This document shows, in pieces, positions 1 through 10,720 of a DNA stretch of 64,000 nt. The stretch is from Argopecten irradians (taxonomy: Eukaryota; Mollusca; Bivalvia; Pectinida; Pectinidae), in NCBI RefSeq assembly GCF_041381155.1, contig NC_091147.1, forward strand, positions 16,529,318 to 16,593,317. Reading direction: 5' to 3'. Position numbers and translations under genes: made by a program. The notes beneath the pieces were generated by a model. The model saw only the letters and a program-made list of their open reading frames with translations. It was not told the DNA's origin and did no database searches. Each line of letters opens with the position of its first letter. The first letter of the stretch is position 1.

Positions 1-60
1 TCGTTATTTTGTTCAAAATGAAAAAAAAACTCATTTAAACATTACAAAAAATAACACATT

Positions 61-690
61 ATGATTTTTATATGTTATAGATTATGGCAGCGTCCAAGAG
101 AATCATTCTCAGACGATGAAACCACTTGGTTTTACAACAAAGGTGTAGGAGAGAAAAAGCTGAAATCGTTCATGAGCGATCTGAGTGTTTCCTGCAGACT
201 TAGTCAAGTAAATACAAATCACTCGATCCGTGCCACGGGAGCATAGATTTTATCCAAATCCAAGTTTGGGGCAGCACAGATAATGTCAGTTACCGGACAC
301 AAATCAGTGCAGTCTTTGTCTGTGTACCAAAGGGTTGATAAAGAAGAAAAGTTCAAATGGGTCAGTCAATATCTGCTTCTGTTCAACCAGCCGGACAACT
401 TGCTCTGCCCCATGTCCCTACACAGAGTGTGCTCCCAACTAGATCTGTCCCAATGCAACCGGTACTGCCATCTACAGCTGCGCGACCGGCGCTACCACCT
501 GTAGGAAGTTGATACCCCTCGGCAAAATGAGGCTTCGGTACCCTATCTAGAAGGCATCGATATTCAAGACCTCTTTAATGACTTTGGACCTATGACAAAC
601 AACTCTCTGCAGCTGCAACGCACCGACCGTCCTCAAATGTTTAATAATTGCCAAGTCACAATTATTCAGAATCTTACAATTAACAAGTAA
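61..690 (+). pseudogene. Crypton-like tyrosine recombinase (DUF3504 type), decayed C-terminal part
   Basis: The translation keeps the C-terminal catalytic block of the Crypton/DUF3504 tyrosine recombinases, which cut and rejoin DNA through a tyrosine. It has a WFYNKGVG stretch, the H-x-x-R motif in NHSIRATGA, then TGHKSVQSL and the likely nucleophile in VYQRVD. After the catalytic block comes a Pro/Val-rich linker in a second frame (about 370-505). The first frame then resumes with GIDIQDLFNDFG and a tail containing MFNNCQVTI, ending at a stop near 690. One in-frame TAG lies just after the H-x-x-R motif and two compensating frame changes bracket the linker, so this copy looks dead. The N-terminal part is absent or lies outside the window; an acceptor-like site ends at 80. 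A host gene derived from a Crypton (QRICH1/ZMYM/KCTD1-like tail) is the alternative. An AATAAA lies near 895. Confidence 0.7.
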
Positions 691-995
691 AAGTAGACAC
701 AGAAATCGAAAAAAAACAGCCTAAACTGTATTCAATGAAATTGTGGTAATTTTGATTTAACTGCATATCATTAATAATAGATTTCAAATGGACGAAGTGA
801 GTCTGAAATAATGATATACATATAAACATGTAGACATATTTGTGTTCAGGTCAAGGTAACAAACAAGTTATATGTTATTTCACTTAGTGTTATACAATAA
901 AGTTGTTGAAACAATCTCGGGTATTCTTTAGTACTTTGTTTGACTATATAATTAATTTTAAATTTTCATGTAAAGGTCCTCGATGCGATAAATTC

Positions 996-1125
996 GTTAT
1001 ATAGTCAGTTACTGACCCCTAAACAGTAAAGGCATAGAGGGTTAGTAAGAAGTATAGGAGGCTCGGGCTACATAAATCTTACTGACCCTCTATGCTTTAT
1101 AGGGGTCAGTAACTGACTATATAAC
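996..1125. mobile_element. Palindromic MITE with perfect 25-bp terminal inverted repeats
   Basis: Bases 996-1020 and 1101-1125 are exact reverse complements. The inner arms continue to pair with a few mismatches (1021-1050 against 1071-1100), leaving a short loop near 1050-1075. The whole unit could fold into a hairpin. It contains no coding capacity. This is a typical foldback MITE; its superfamily cannot be assigned because no clear target duplication is visible. Confidence 0.8.
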
Positions 1126-1575
1126 TAATATTATAAACCAAAATATTTTCGTGTGAGATTAAATTTTACGTATTTCGCATATGATAAGACATGAAAATAT
1201 CTTTCTCCATGAAGACGCTAAATTAAGTCGGTTTACAGTATGTATTTAAACTATTCTTATCTATTTATGATATATCGATATGTACGGATTCCTATTCATA
1301 CGGGGTTTCGTCAATGATGGTCACGTTACAATGCAAGTCATCAGGTTTCCGATATTACCCGAATGTTATAAACAAGACGTTCATTCTTTGAAAATGTATG
1401 ATATTTCTTCCCGCTATCTGAATGTTATGTTGGTGCTTTTATGAATCAGACACACCATATGAAATACATCTATATTCACACGTTAGATGTTTTATAACAG
1501 TTTTGATAGAGTGAGAATAATATGATATATATCTTAGCAATAATGCAAATGAAATATGATGTTTATTGTTTCCAG

Positions 1576-4500
1576 ATGTCGTGTATCCACATCTATGGAT
1601 CCACTTTGGGGCGGAATGACCGGTATTTTATCCAATGTTATAATTACGAATATCTGAAAGTCGAAGGAGACACTTTAACGGGGTCGCATTTAGGGAACAG
1701 TAGCTCTCAATTAACAGGTACGTGCCTACCTATTAAACTGGGGATATGTATTTATCACATAATGTACCTGATATCCAGTGAGTTCGCCCTTGGAATATGT
1801 TTTGCTTATGTCACTAGTGTACATTATCATTATCATTACAGTCCTGAGTGATTGTCATTCGCTGAAATTTCATTTTGACGTCATTACTTGACTTGACGTC
1901 AAGATTCGATGAAGTCATGATAAAATGGCGGCCCCGTTTGATTTTTGCGACACATTTTGAAGATAAAATGCGTTATAGAAAACTATCCTGATCTATCTAT
2001 AATACAGTTTCTGTTCTTTTTATGAGAGATACAAAAAATGTTATGATACAAACGCCATGCTATGGTTATTCCTCGAATGAGTATTTTAGTTATACATGGT
2101 AACAATAAAGGAAATTAGCAAATTGCGTTAGCCACCAAAAGCAAGCATCAGTATAAATGGAATATCTAATTTGTTTCAGAATTCGTTGCTGGGGTAAGAC
2201 AATTCAGAATAAACATAGAAGGAAGATATGAGATGTGTTACACTCTCGCATTCAATTATGAAGGACAGTCCTATTTCCTAGCTATAGGCCGAAACAATGC
2301 CGTAGAGTTACTGGTAAGTACTAACACACATCGTTACATTGTCAGTGTGAAATAATAAAAAAAAAATATGGTTAAAATATATGTGGTACTTTTAATCCGA
2401 GTGAAAATATCAGATTTGATATATTTTGACCAATCAGAACACAATGTTTACTATCAAAAATATAAATGATCTCTTTTGGCAGGAACACCTTTTTTAAAAT
2501 ATCAAACAACAATATAATATCAAGTGCATTTTCCTATTTTTTTTTAATTTTAAAATTGCAGCATAAATGTGTTTCATAAGATATTCTTGGATGTTATTTT
2601 TCCTCTAAATTTATGAGTGGAACTAAATTAGTAAGCGGGAAAATCGCGGCTAATTGAAATACTACTATCAGTTTAGACCTAAAATAGAGACGTAAAAATG
2701 TAATAACTAGAACCCAACTGAATGAAATAAAAACAGTTATTCATCAAAAACCAAATAATATCTTCTATTTATTACATTTTTCAGCGTACAATGACAGATT
2801 TAACGATAATATTACATGTAGTATATTTCAGCCGAGTTTTGATATTATCACTGAATATTGACAAATCAGAACAAAACATTCAAGATGCTCCACCGCTGAC
2901 AAATGGTATTTTTTCAATAACAAAAACAGGAGCAGACGATTAAGTATTTTTCTTCAGTTATAAAAGTTACTTACTTTACACCATTACCACCATTGGAAAG
3001 TTTGAGCTTCTAATTTTATATTGCGTCAAAAATATGAAAAATGATTAATTGCATCCCGAAAAAATTCCGTGGTACTATATCCTATATAGAAGGAAGTACT
3101 GATTGTTCATGCACTAAAGACAAAATGCATTATTTCATATCATTTTTTGTGATAACAAGACATATACACGATTAAACACTGATTATTGTTCAAATAATGA
3201 ATATCATTTATGCTCTGTCACCGGTGGAGCATCTTTAACATTTACAGTGGAGATATTGTTTTTAGGGGAATGCCTTTTTAAAATATAAAACGAAAAAGAT
3301 AAGATCACGTGCATATTTCCAATTACATTTTCATTTCTAATTGTTGGATATGAGATTATTAGCTATTAGATGATCTTATGTTAATTTTCTTTTCGATATT
3401 TGTGCCCCATGTGTGAAACTAAATTAGTAAACAGGAACATAGCGACTGACATATACATGTACATGTATATTACAATATTTAGACATAGAGTAAAGATGTA
3501 AAATGTCATAGAGATATTACTTCTTGTTTCTTGGTGAATAATAGTTATATTTTATCGAGTGGTTTGGAAACTTTGATATTTTTCACGGCTGTGACGTACT
3601 GGTGACAAACATCGAAGTTTCCAACCCTATCCATGGAATGTACATGAACATTTGTAACTGCGTTATTCATCAAGAAACCAGGAATATCCTCTCTATAATT
3701 ATATGTATCAAAAAAAATTATCATCTTCCATATTCTTAGGGGTTACTATCACTGTCATTATATCCACTCCTGGAATATACCATAGTGAAGCTGGAGGCAT
3801 TTTAGGAGAAAAACTAACCAAACACAGAAACTTTTTATGAAGATTACAGAGATATTGACTCCCAACTTCAAAGCCACATAGTCAACCACGTTGTACTGAT
3901 GTTCAATTCTTTTGATATACACCAAAGGACCAAATTACCTGTTCACCCGTTTTCACACACATAGCCTTCAGGTTTGCTTTGACATATATCCCAGTTGTTG
4001 ATATACGACAGTGATAGTAACCCTGGAATATCAAAGGTGTGTTTTGGATGACTAGATAATAATGACATTCATGATTACCAACTAGTTCAGGGTATGAAAC
4101 ATTATTCAATAACCGTAATGTATTACCCAACCAATTTAAAGAATGTGTGCAATAGCTAATTTTAAACACAATTTGAAAATACATTTACTGCTTATATAGT
4201 AAATGTTTAAGACCCTGTTTTTGATTTGTAATATTGGTTTGTATAATTATAAATAATGTCCGTATATTCTTAGTTATAAAGTTAGTTCTAGTTTGTTTAT
4301 TTGTTTATTTATTAATTAGTCATATCATTGTCTACATTGTCTATTTCGTTGTAATGCGTGATTTGTGTCGACCCCATGAGGGATGAGTCATTGGCTTAAT
4401 GGATCATCGATGTTCAGATAAGGTTATAAGTATTGTTATTTATTAGTAAGTTTCTATACAAATTGTCTTCCATAGCCGGCTGTAGGTAACAGAAGTATCC

Positions 4501-5208
4501 GCAATAACAGTGAGCAATACAAGAGATGTTTCCTAAAATTACACCTGCTAGGGCAAGAGAGATGGAAAATAGAAAGTGCCTTAGTCAGAGGTAAGGACAT
4601 TAGTTATTTTGGTATTGCAATCATTCAATATATTGGTGATATATAAATTTGAAATATTTTTAGGGTTTAATTTTAAAGTGTGAGTTACATGTGTTTTTAG
4701 ATAATGGTATTCATACATTAAGACATGACATTTCAAATACTTTTTCTACCTCTTTTAAAATTAGCAATCAAGAAATTGAAAATATATCCATTGGACATGT
4801 TCTTGTATGAAACCAGTCAACTCAAGTTCAGCACCTTGCAAATGCCCCCATGTTTTTTTTTAATTGTTGTGCAGAGGTGGTTACATTATTTAAGTAACTC
4901 TTGGGATAAGCTTTATTTATATATATATATTGATATGTACTTTAACCCAGAAAGTGATTCTGTGGTGGTATATTTTAAACTTTGTAATTCCAGGTGTATT
5001 TCTTTCATACAATGGCGACGGCAAGGTCGAGTTTCGTCCAGGGTCGGGATCAGACACACAGCTCTTCAGAATGCACAGACCACGATACCAAAGCTTCTTC
5101 AATTCATTAGATCAAATCAAAATAGACATTTCTTTTTACGACATTGATTTCGGGACTGAGGAATTAGAAGTGTCTCCGAATTTATTTCGTGACACAAACT
5201 TACTGTAA
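1576..5208 (+). CDS. Putative beta-trefoil protein, FGF/interleukin-1-like (four exons)
   Basis: Exons are 1576-1717, 2180-2313, 4476-4590 and 4994-5208. Phases match at every junction (1, 0, 1), acceptors are AG (TTTCCAG, TTTCAG, CCATAG, TTCCAG) and donors are GTACGT, GTAAGT and GTAAGG. The spliced frame encodes about 201 residues ending at TAA. Three related strand-turn-strand units are visible: NYEYLKVEGDTLTG, SYFLAIGRNNAVELL and GVFLSYNGDGKVEF. The segment CFLKL...WKIESALVRGVFLSYN lines up with the last trefoil of IL-1 (F-E-S-A...P..Y-I-S-T) and with the FGF core. No signal peptide is seen, as in IL-1 and FGF1/2. The first ATG (1576) directly follows an acceptor-like site, so an upstream exon may exist; an in-frame ATG also occurs at 1522. 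The fold is inferred from pattern only. Other beta-trefoil families, such as fascin-like or ricin-like proteins, remain possible. Introns carry two MITEs. Confidence 0.6.
2884..3236. mobile_element. MITE, family with ATGCTCCACCGC termini, copy 1
   Basis: The ends are inverted repeats (AGATGCTCCACCGC at the left, GGTGGAGCATCTTT at the right). The interior matches two other copies in the window (26293-26661 and 27341-27678) in the same order along its length. It lies in intron 2 of the beta-trefoil gene. It is non-coding and non-autonomous. Confidence 0.75.
3738..4024. mobile_element. TIR element (AGGGTTACTATCACTG termini), full copy
   Basis: About 28 bases at 3738-3766 are inverted with few mismatches at 3994-4024. 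The interior (from about 3838) contains a stretch beginning GATTACAGAGATATTGAC that recurs near 31270 and 53130. It has no coding capacity. It lies in intron 2 of the beta-trefoil gene. Confidence 0.65.
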
Positions 5209-6416
5209 ATCAACGTATTTTCGTGAGATCGAATTTCGCGTTATCATGTCTTAAGACTTTTTAACGGCGAGCAATTTCACTATATTGACATGAAAAAATC
5301 AGATACATTTTGTATTTTCGCTGCGATTCACTTTCGCGATTTCTATCTATTTACATGAAATCACACGCAAAACCAGTTATTTTACAGTTATCTGGGAGTT
5401 GGTAAATGTAATGTGATATTTTTTCATGCAGTAAATTCCGTTTTTTAGTTACCTTTAATGTGGGTAGGTACCCATTATGACGTTCTTATTCTGAGAGCGA
5501 AATTCACTTGCTTTCACTGAAAATAATAATAAAAGTAAGACAAGCAAATTTATGACGTCACGATCATACCTATCCGCAAGGACAGGTAACTCTGATATTC
5601 AAAGACAAAATAGAGACGAAGGATTGGTAATGTAAATGTAATTAATAAGCATCGCCATATATATATTTTTCATCATTTGACGTGAATTGACAAAGTTGGT
5701 CTCACAAAATGAAATATAAGGAGAGAAGGAGACAGTGAATCATTGAAAACCTTTATCATCGAATACCAATGTAATGCTTAAATCATCACATATTTCTTCT
5801 GATTTATTTTGTTATTTCTGTATTTTTATATATTATCATCGATTACCTTTATCATCGAATACCATTAAAATAATCAAATACTTTTATCATCATAACTTTC
5901 AGTTTCTTATTTATTTGGCGGCGATTTTATGTATTTTACATGATTTCTTTCAATTAAGTTACGATAACCGAAGGAGCCAATAGGTAATTTGATATTTTAG
6001 ATTAGCAGAAGTGTTTCACCTTATGTAATAAAGGTATTGCAGTATTTAAAGATTTAATTAACTTTAAAATAATTGTCAAAGCAGGATCGAAAAGTAAACA
6101 AATGTATATATTGTACGATCAAATTTCTCTATAATCGTGATCAAGTTAATTTCTGCTGACCAATGCGTACTTTCTATTAATAAGATATTGCTTTCATGTC
6201 ACTTTTGGGCCTATGACTTTTTTACACCCCCGTGTAGAAATTACGTCAAAGGATATACTCGAATAAGTTCTGCCTGTCTGTCTGTCTGTCTTGTCGGTCT
6301 GTCTATAAGCAAGTTTGTCCTACAATGTTCCTCGTCAATAATTTTGGAACATTTCTGTTCGATGAGCGATAAATAGCATTAAAAACAGAGAACAAGAAAC
6401 TGCTTGACGGAGTGTT
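5209..6416. other. Intergenic, mostly AT-rich, no gene recognised
   Basis: After the TAA of the beta-trefoil gene there is a degenerate tract rich in TTCGCG/CGAA motifs (5215-5400) that resembles one at 17800-17990. It is followed by a MITE (5441-5600) and AT-rich unique sequence. An AATAAA at about 5528 could serve the upstream gene. No supported coding region is seen. Confidence 0.5.
5441..5600. mobile_element. Short palindromic MITE (GGTAGGTACCCATT type), diverged copy
   Basis: The left part (GGGTAGGTACCCATTATGACG) and the right part (ATACCTATCCGCAAGGACAG then GTAACTCTG) match the two ends of elements at 22050-22224, 24178-24355 and 24375-24515. Internal GACGTCA-like motifs are also shared. 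It is non-coding. Confidence 0.55.
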
Positions 6417-6422
6417 TTTATT
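6417..6422 (-). promoter_or_regulatory. Polyadenylation signal of the C1q gene
   Basis: A minus-strand AATAAA lies about 80 bases past the stop codon of the C1q gene. Confidence 0.5.
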
Positions 6423-6503
6423 TCAATTTTTACAAATCTGCTTCTGCTTAAGAAATACAACATTGGTCAGAGTGCCTGTTAAACGTGGATATACATGTGT
6501 TTG

Positions 6504-7493
6504 CTACTGGAGGAGAAATCCTGAAAAGGTTGTGGTACCTTGGCTGCCAAATATAGTTCCGGACATATGCTCCCCTACTCGTACAAACACAGTGTCTCCC
6601 TGTAAAAGCTGTAACACCACAGTGTTTCCTCCGGACCCACTATACTGGGAATCTCCGGAAAACCCGTTCCCGACCACGACTCCATTTTTCACCAGTTCTA
6701 TGTAGGAATAACGCGGAACAACATGCACCGTCCATGAGAAGACATATATACCTGCACGTGTACATGTAAAAACTCCTGTGTGCGTACTGTAGGAACCTCC
6801 AATGTTAGTGGTCACTTTGTCAAAGTGGATTTCCATTGAGTTTGTCACTGGAGAGTACGAGTGTGATAGCACAGCATAAAATGCAACTATTCCTCCATTG
6901 TCCGACACACGTTTCTGACGTTGAATATTAGACTTATTTGACGGTCCTAATCTACGGTATCCTTTGGCTTCCATTAAAGGTGTTCTTTTGCTCGACACGT
7001 TTGATGGGTTTGTAAATCGACTCGAGTGTTTATGGAAGATATGCTTTGCAGGGTTAATTGATGACTTCTGATCATGTTCAGAAATACGGCTTAGACCACG
7101 TTGCTTTTGAAGGTCAGAGATACGACTCTGAGCATTTTGTAGTTGTGTCTCGAGATCGGAAATTCGGTTCTGGTTATTTTGTAGTTGTTTCTGTAGATCG
7201 GAAGTACGGCGCTGGTCATTTTGTCGTTGTTTCTCAAGGCAAGATATACGGCGCTGATCAATTTGTTGCTGTTTCGTGAACGTGGCTATACTGCTCTGGT
7301 CATTTTGTTGTTGTTTCTCGAGTTCACTGATGCGCTGTAACCCTTCATTGTGACGACGTTCTAACTCGGATAACCTTAGCTGTAAGTTCAGTATCATATC
7401 CATGTTCGGTTTAACATTACTTTCCATTGACTGGCCTCCAGTGAAGGAAATAAGACAGACTGCTGAAATCACTATACACGTACCACAAATCAT
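6504..7493 (-). CDS. Secreted coiled-coil C1q-domain-containing protein
   Basis: A single uninterrupted frame of 329 residues. The chosen start is the ATG at 7493; four codons upstream there is only a GTG, and from this ATG a good signal peptide follows (MICGTCIVISAVCLISF, cleavage near residue 22). Residues about 35-150 form a coiled coil built from 14-residue repeats such as RISDLEKQLQNDQ, with Gln/Asn-rich d/e positions. Residues about 195-329 are a C1q head: AFYAVLSHS near the start, HTGVFTCTRAGIYVFSW, ELVKNG, QLLQGDTVFVRV and the terminal FSGFLLQ. Such proteins oligomerise through the coil and act as lectin-like pattern-recognition factors in bivalve haemolymph; that role is family knowledge, not shown here. 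There are no collagen repeats. The gene is intronless. Unrelated genes flank it. Confidence 0.92.
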   Translation of the reverse strand: MICGTCIVISAVCLISFTGGQSMESNVKPNMDMILNLQLRLSELERRHNEGLQRISELEKQQQNDQSSIATFTKQQQIDQRRISCLEKQRQNDQRRTSDLQKQLQNNQNRISDLETQLQNAQSRISDLQKQRGLSRISEHDQKSSINPAKHIFHKHSSRFTNPSNVSSKRTPLMEAKGYRRLGPSNKSNIQRQKRVSDNGGIVAFYAVLSHSYSPVTNSMEIHFDKVTTNIGGSYSTHTGVFTCTRAGIYVFSWTVHVVPRYSYIELVKNGVVVGNGFSGDSQYSGSGGNTVVLQLLQGDTVFVRVGEHMSGTIFGSQGTTTFSGFLLQ

Positions 7494-8082
7494 ATTCGGA
7501 CACACCGTTCAGATTTCAATATCCCTGTATTGAAGACTAGACTTGAATTGTTGATAACGATTCATTTGGAATCTAGCGCCACGGAGCCTATAGATAAGAT
7601 ACTACGTGACATTCTGCGTAGCCTCTTTGTGTACAAGATAAATAAGGTCATACATCTTAATGCCGTTTACATATGAAATTTGTCGCGGTGCGGGATGGTG
7701 TAATGTACAACACCGCTGAAAACGAATTCTGCTCGACATGCGATGTGACCATGGGCTGTTCGGATCGTGCGTGCAGGATGTACGAATGGAAAGGTTTATG
7801 TGCGGCAGTGTATGTGTAAATATGGTTACATTTACATAATATATGCTAATAAGGGCGCAGCCCTTCGTGCCAAAAGGGCACGAAGTGCAAGGCACTTCTA
7901 AGGTAACACATACATGAAAATATAAGAAAAAACACAATCTTCAAAATCCAATTATACACACTGACAGCTTCAGTTTGCGGTCGCAATTTTTTCATACATA
8001 TGGGGAGGGGAATCATGGGTATTCACCATAGATATGATGCTTTGAAGTAAGCTCATTACATAATCGAGTTGTTCAGACGCTC
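7494..8082. other. 5' flank of the C1q gene and intergenic sequence
   Basis: Presumed promoter side of the C1q gene; no convincing TATA box at a sensible distance. A short hairpin (CCTTCGTGCC / GGGCACGAAG, 7860-7888) is present. No gene is seen. Confidence 0.4.
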
Positions 8083-8636
8083 TTATGATCTGACAAAGGT
8101 AATCTTCATGCGGTAGAGGCCCTGCTGGTAGGGCGTTAGAATTGTACCTGCTGCCCTTATTGCATGATCGTAAAAGGCGACTACATATAGGGTATTATCT
8201 TTTCTGTTCTTCCTAACTGACTTTATGTTTCCTAATGCCTCCCTTGGCACCGCCTCACCTTTTGCCTTGAGTGGAACGTTCGCCCCTCTGAGGAAGGATC
8301 TGGGTTCTGTCCCCTGGCCGAGACACACCAAAGTCTATAGTAGTGGTAGTTTCTGCTCCTGCGTATTGCTCAGCAAACAGGAAGTTGGACGACTGGTTCG
8401 CATATTGTCAGTATAATGTGACCGGTTGGGGTGTGTTGCTTGGTGTCTTTGGCGGCATGATTTAATGATATAGCACTATAAAAAGAGCAACAGTTCCATT
8501 ATACAAGAAGACACAACACGAACATACCGCAGTCTCCCAAAACACGCACCTTGCACTTCACACACACTACACACTGCATATATGGGATGCCGTCCTTACA
8601 TGACCCTGTCTGTTAATAGGACGTTAAAATAATCAT
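8083..8636 (+). repeat. Interspersed repeat, long copy
   Basis: A non-coding, GC-richer block with recognisable landmarks: AAAAGGCGACTA (8173), CCTCTGAGGAAGGATCTGGG (8285), TGATATAGCACTATAAA (8466) and the end GTTAATAGGACGTTAAA. Its 3' half recurs, inverted, at 27778-27995. Part of its 5' half resembles 56215-56290. I recall similar sequence as a common bivalve interspersed repeat, but cannot search. Its end runs into the last exon of the minus-strand gene at 8613. Confidence 0.6.
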
Positions 8637-10720
8637 ACAAAAATCATCCGATAGAAGCTCCGTGCTATCGCTCTTTATTTGACCAAATCTGAACAGCATT
8701 ACAGAAATTGCGTGTTCCTTGGCAGGTATTTCGAATTCAAAGCAAAGAGGAAGAGGGGCATGTGGCAGAATCTCCTGTTCTGACTTTGGTATGGTGTTCT
8801 TGTTTGTTCTCTCGATAACATTACCTGTCAATTCCCGAACAAAATCTGAAGAGAGAAAAAAAAACATTATATAAATCTATACATTTATAAAAAGATTTTC
8901 ACTGTAAAGCTGCTGTTAAGTAATTTAATGTATATAACACTTTTTGTTACTCACTGTAAGTTGGCTCCGTCATCACTTCTCTAACAGTGTAGCCTCCTTT
9001 CTTGTTTTTTGGGAACACTATCTTGTATGTGAGATCCACATTGCTGTTAACAGCTTGGTCTCTACCTACATTTTCATTAAAATGCAACGCAGCTAGTGTC
9101 AGTCTGAAAAAATATCAAAAGGCACAATTAAAATTGCATTTAATATTTATTTACAATATTGACAATATTGTGGCATATTGAGTATATTATGGTTGCAATA
9201 AAATATGGTATGGATGCAATGAAATATTTTATGGATAAAATGTAAATGGTATTGATGCAATGATATATGGTATGGATACAATGTAAATGGTATAGATGCA
9301 ATGAAATATTTTATGGATAAAATGAAAATGGTATGGATGCAATGATATATGGCATGAATACAATGTAAATGGTATAGATGCAATGAAATATTTTATGGAT
9401 AAAATGTAAATGGTATGGATGCAATGATATATGGCATTGATACAATGTAAATGGTATAGATGCAATGAAATATTTTATGGATAAAATGTAAATGGTATGG
9501 ATGCAATGATATATGGCATGAATACAATGTAAATGGTATAGATGCAATGAAATATTTTATGGATAAAATGTAAATGGTATGGATGCAATGATATATGGCA
9601 TTGATACAATGTAAATGGTATAGATGCAATGAAATATTTTATGGATAAAATGTAAATGGCATGGATGCAATGATATATGGCATGGATACAATGTAAATGG
9701 TATAGATGCAATGAAATATTTTATGGATAAAATGTAAATGGTATGGATGCAATGTAAATGGTATAGATGCAATGAAATATTTTATGGATAAAATGTAAAT
9801 GGTATGGATGCAATGATATATGACATGAATACAATGTAAATGGTATAGATGCAATGAAATATTTTATGGATAAAATGTAAATGGTATATATGCAATGAAA
9901 TATTTTATGGATAAAATGTAAATGGCATGGATGCAATGATATATTTTATGGATAAAATGTAAATGGCATGGATGCAATGATATATGGCATTGATACAATG
10001 TAAATGGTATAGATGTAGTGTAATGATATGATATATATTACGGTTGAAGATGAATAGTAAACATTAAATATATCGATATTAGCATATTTTAGAGTTATGT
10101 TGTTTTTGGAGTGAAGATATAATGTAACATGTTGACATCTTTTGTATGATTTGATTTATATTTACGGAGCAAACTGGTTCACAACTGAGTGATACCCCTC
10201 CAACTCTGATGTTTGGTGGCCCGTTGACAGCATAGGAATATCCAGCTTCATTTGCTTTGAGCTGATCAGTCCATCCAGTTTCACCATGCTTTTGCTTCCT
10301 TATAACAAAACAACGATACATTTAGACCATGCCTTGTATAGTGAACTTATAATAAAGTATTGAGTAACAAATCAACTGAAGAGAGCAAAGCTGTGACTGA
10401 TAATGTTTTCTTATAAAACTGTATTTTTAAAATCTGCTGAGACTACTTTCACCTGAAGTTGATAACATAAATTATACACATATGCATTTATTGAAATTTC
10501 ATTCTTTGTTTCTTCTATATTGCCTATATCCTGTTTGTGGATAATGTTACATCAAGCGTGAGACAACACTATTATAAAAAGTTTATTTTTCTAGGCCATT
10601 ACAGGTGTACTATGAATATACCTGATTTAAGCCATTTCCGTCGTCATTCTCCTCCACTGAGGTCTGGGTGGAGGCATCGAGGAAAACGACTTCCGTGCCC
10701 TTCATGGATGTTTTGGACAT
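8613..10720 (-). CDS. Unrecognised multi-exon gene (four exons visible, one junction unresolved)
   Basis: In transcript order the exons are 10720-10622 (start ATG; begins MSKTSMKGTEVV, donor CAG|GTATAT), 10294-10166 (QKHGETGWTDQL, then NEAGYSYAVNGPPNIRVGG), 9103-8955 (LTLAALHFNENVGRDQ, KGGYTVREVMTEPTY, donor A|GTGAGT) and 8845-8613 (FVRELTGNVIERTNK, LCFEFEIPAKEHAISV, stop TAA). Exon 3 to 4 is in phase, and exon 1 to 2 is in phase if the acceptor at 10295 is used. Exon 2 ends in phase 0 while exon 3 needs two preceding bases, so a linking exon is missing, unseen, or the copy is damaged. The 82-bp satellite sits in that very intron. No signal peptide or membrane segment is seen. I do not recognise the family; the AALHFNEN and KGGYTVR stretches look conserved. 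It could be a recurrent bivalve gene-family member or a repeat-associated protein. Confidence 0.5.
9166..10016. repeat. 82-bp satellite with 20/21-bp subunits and a 164-bp higher-order period
   Basis: About ten 82-bp units, each made of four 20-21-base subunits built on ATGGTATGGATGCAATG. Neighbouring units alternate between GGCATGAATACAATG and GGCATTGATACAATG over at least four units, giving a 164-bp dimer period. The 3' end of the array contains truncated units. It lies in an intron of the minus-strand gene. Confidence 0.9.

Noticed and set aside
9147-9936. Series of overlapping minus-strand frames of 71-78 codons
   Set aside because: Identical frames spaced by 82 bases, produced by the satellite period.
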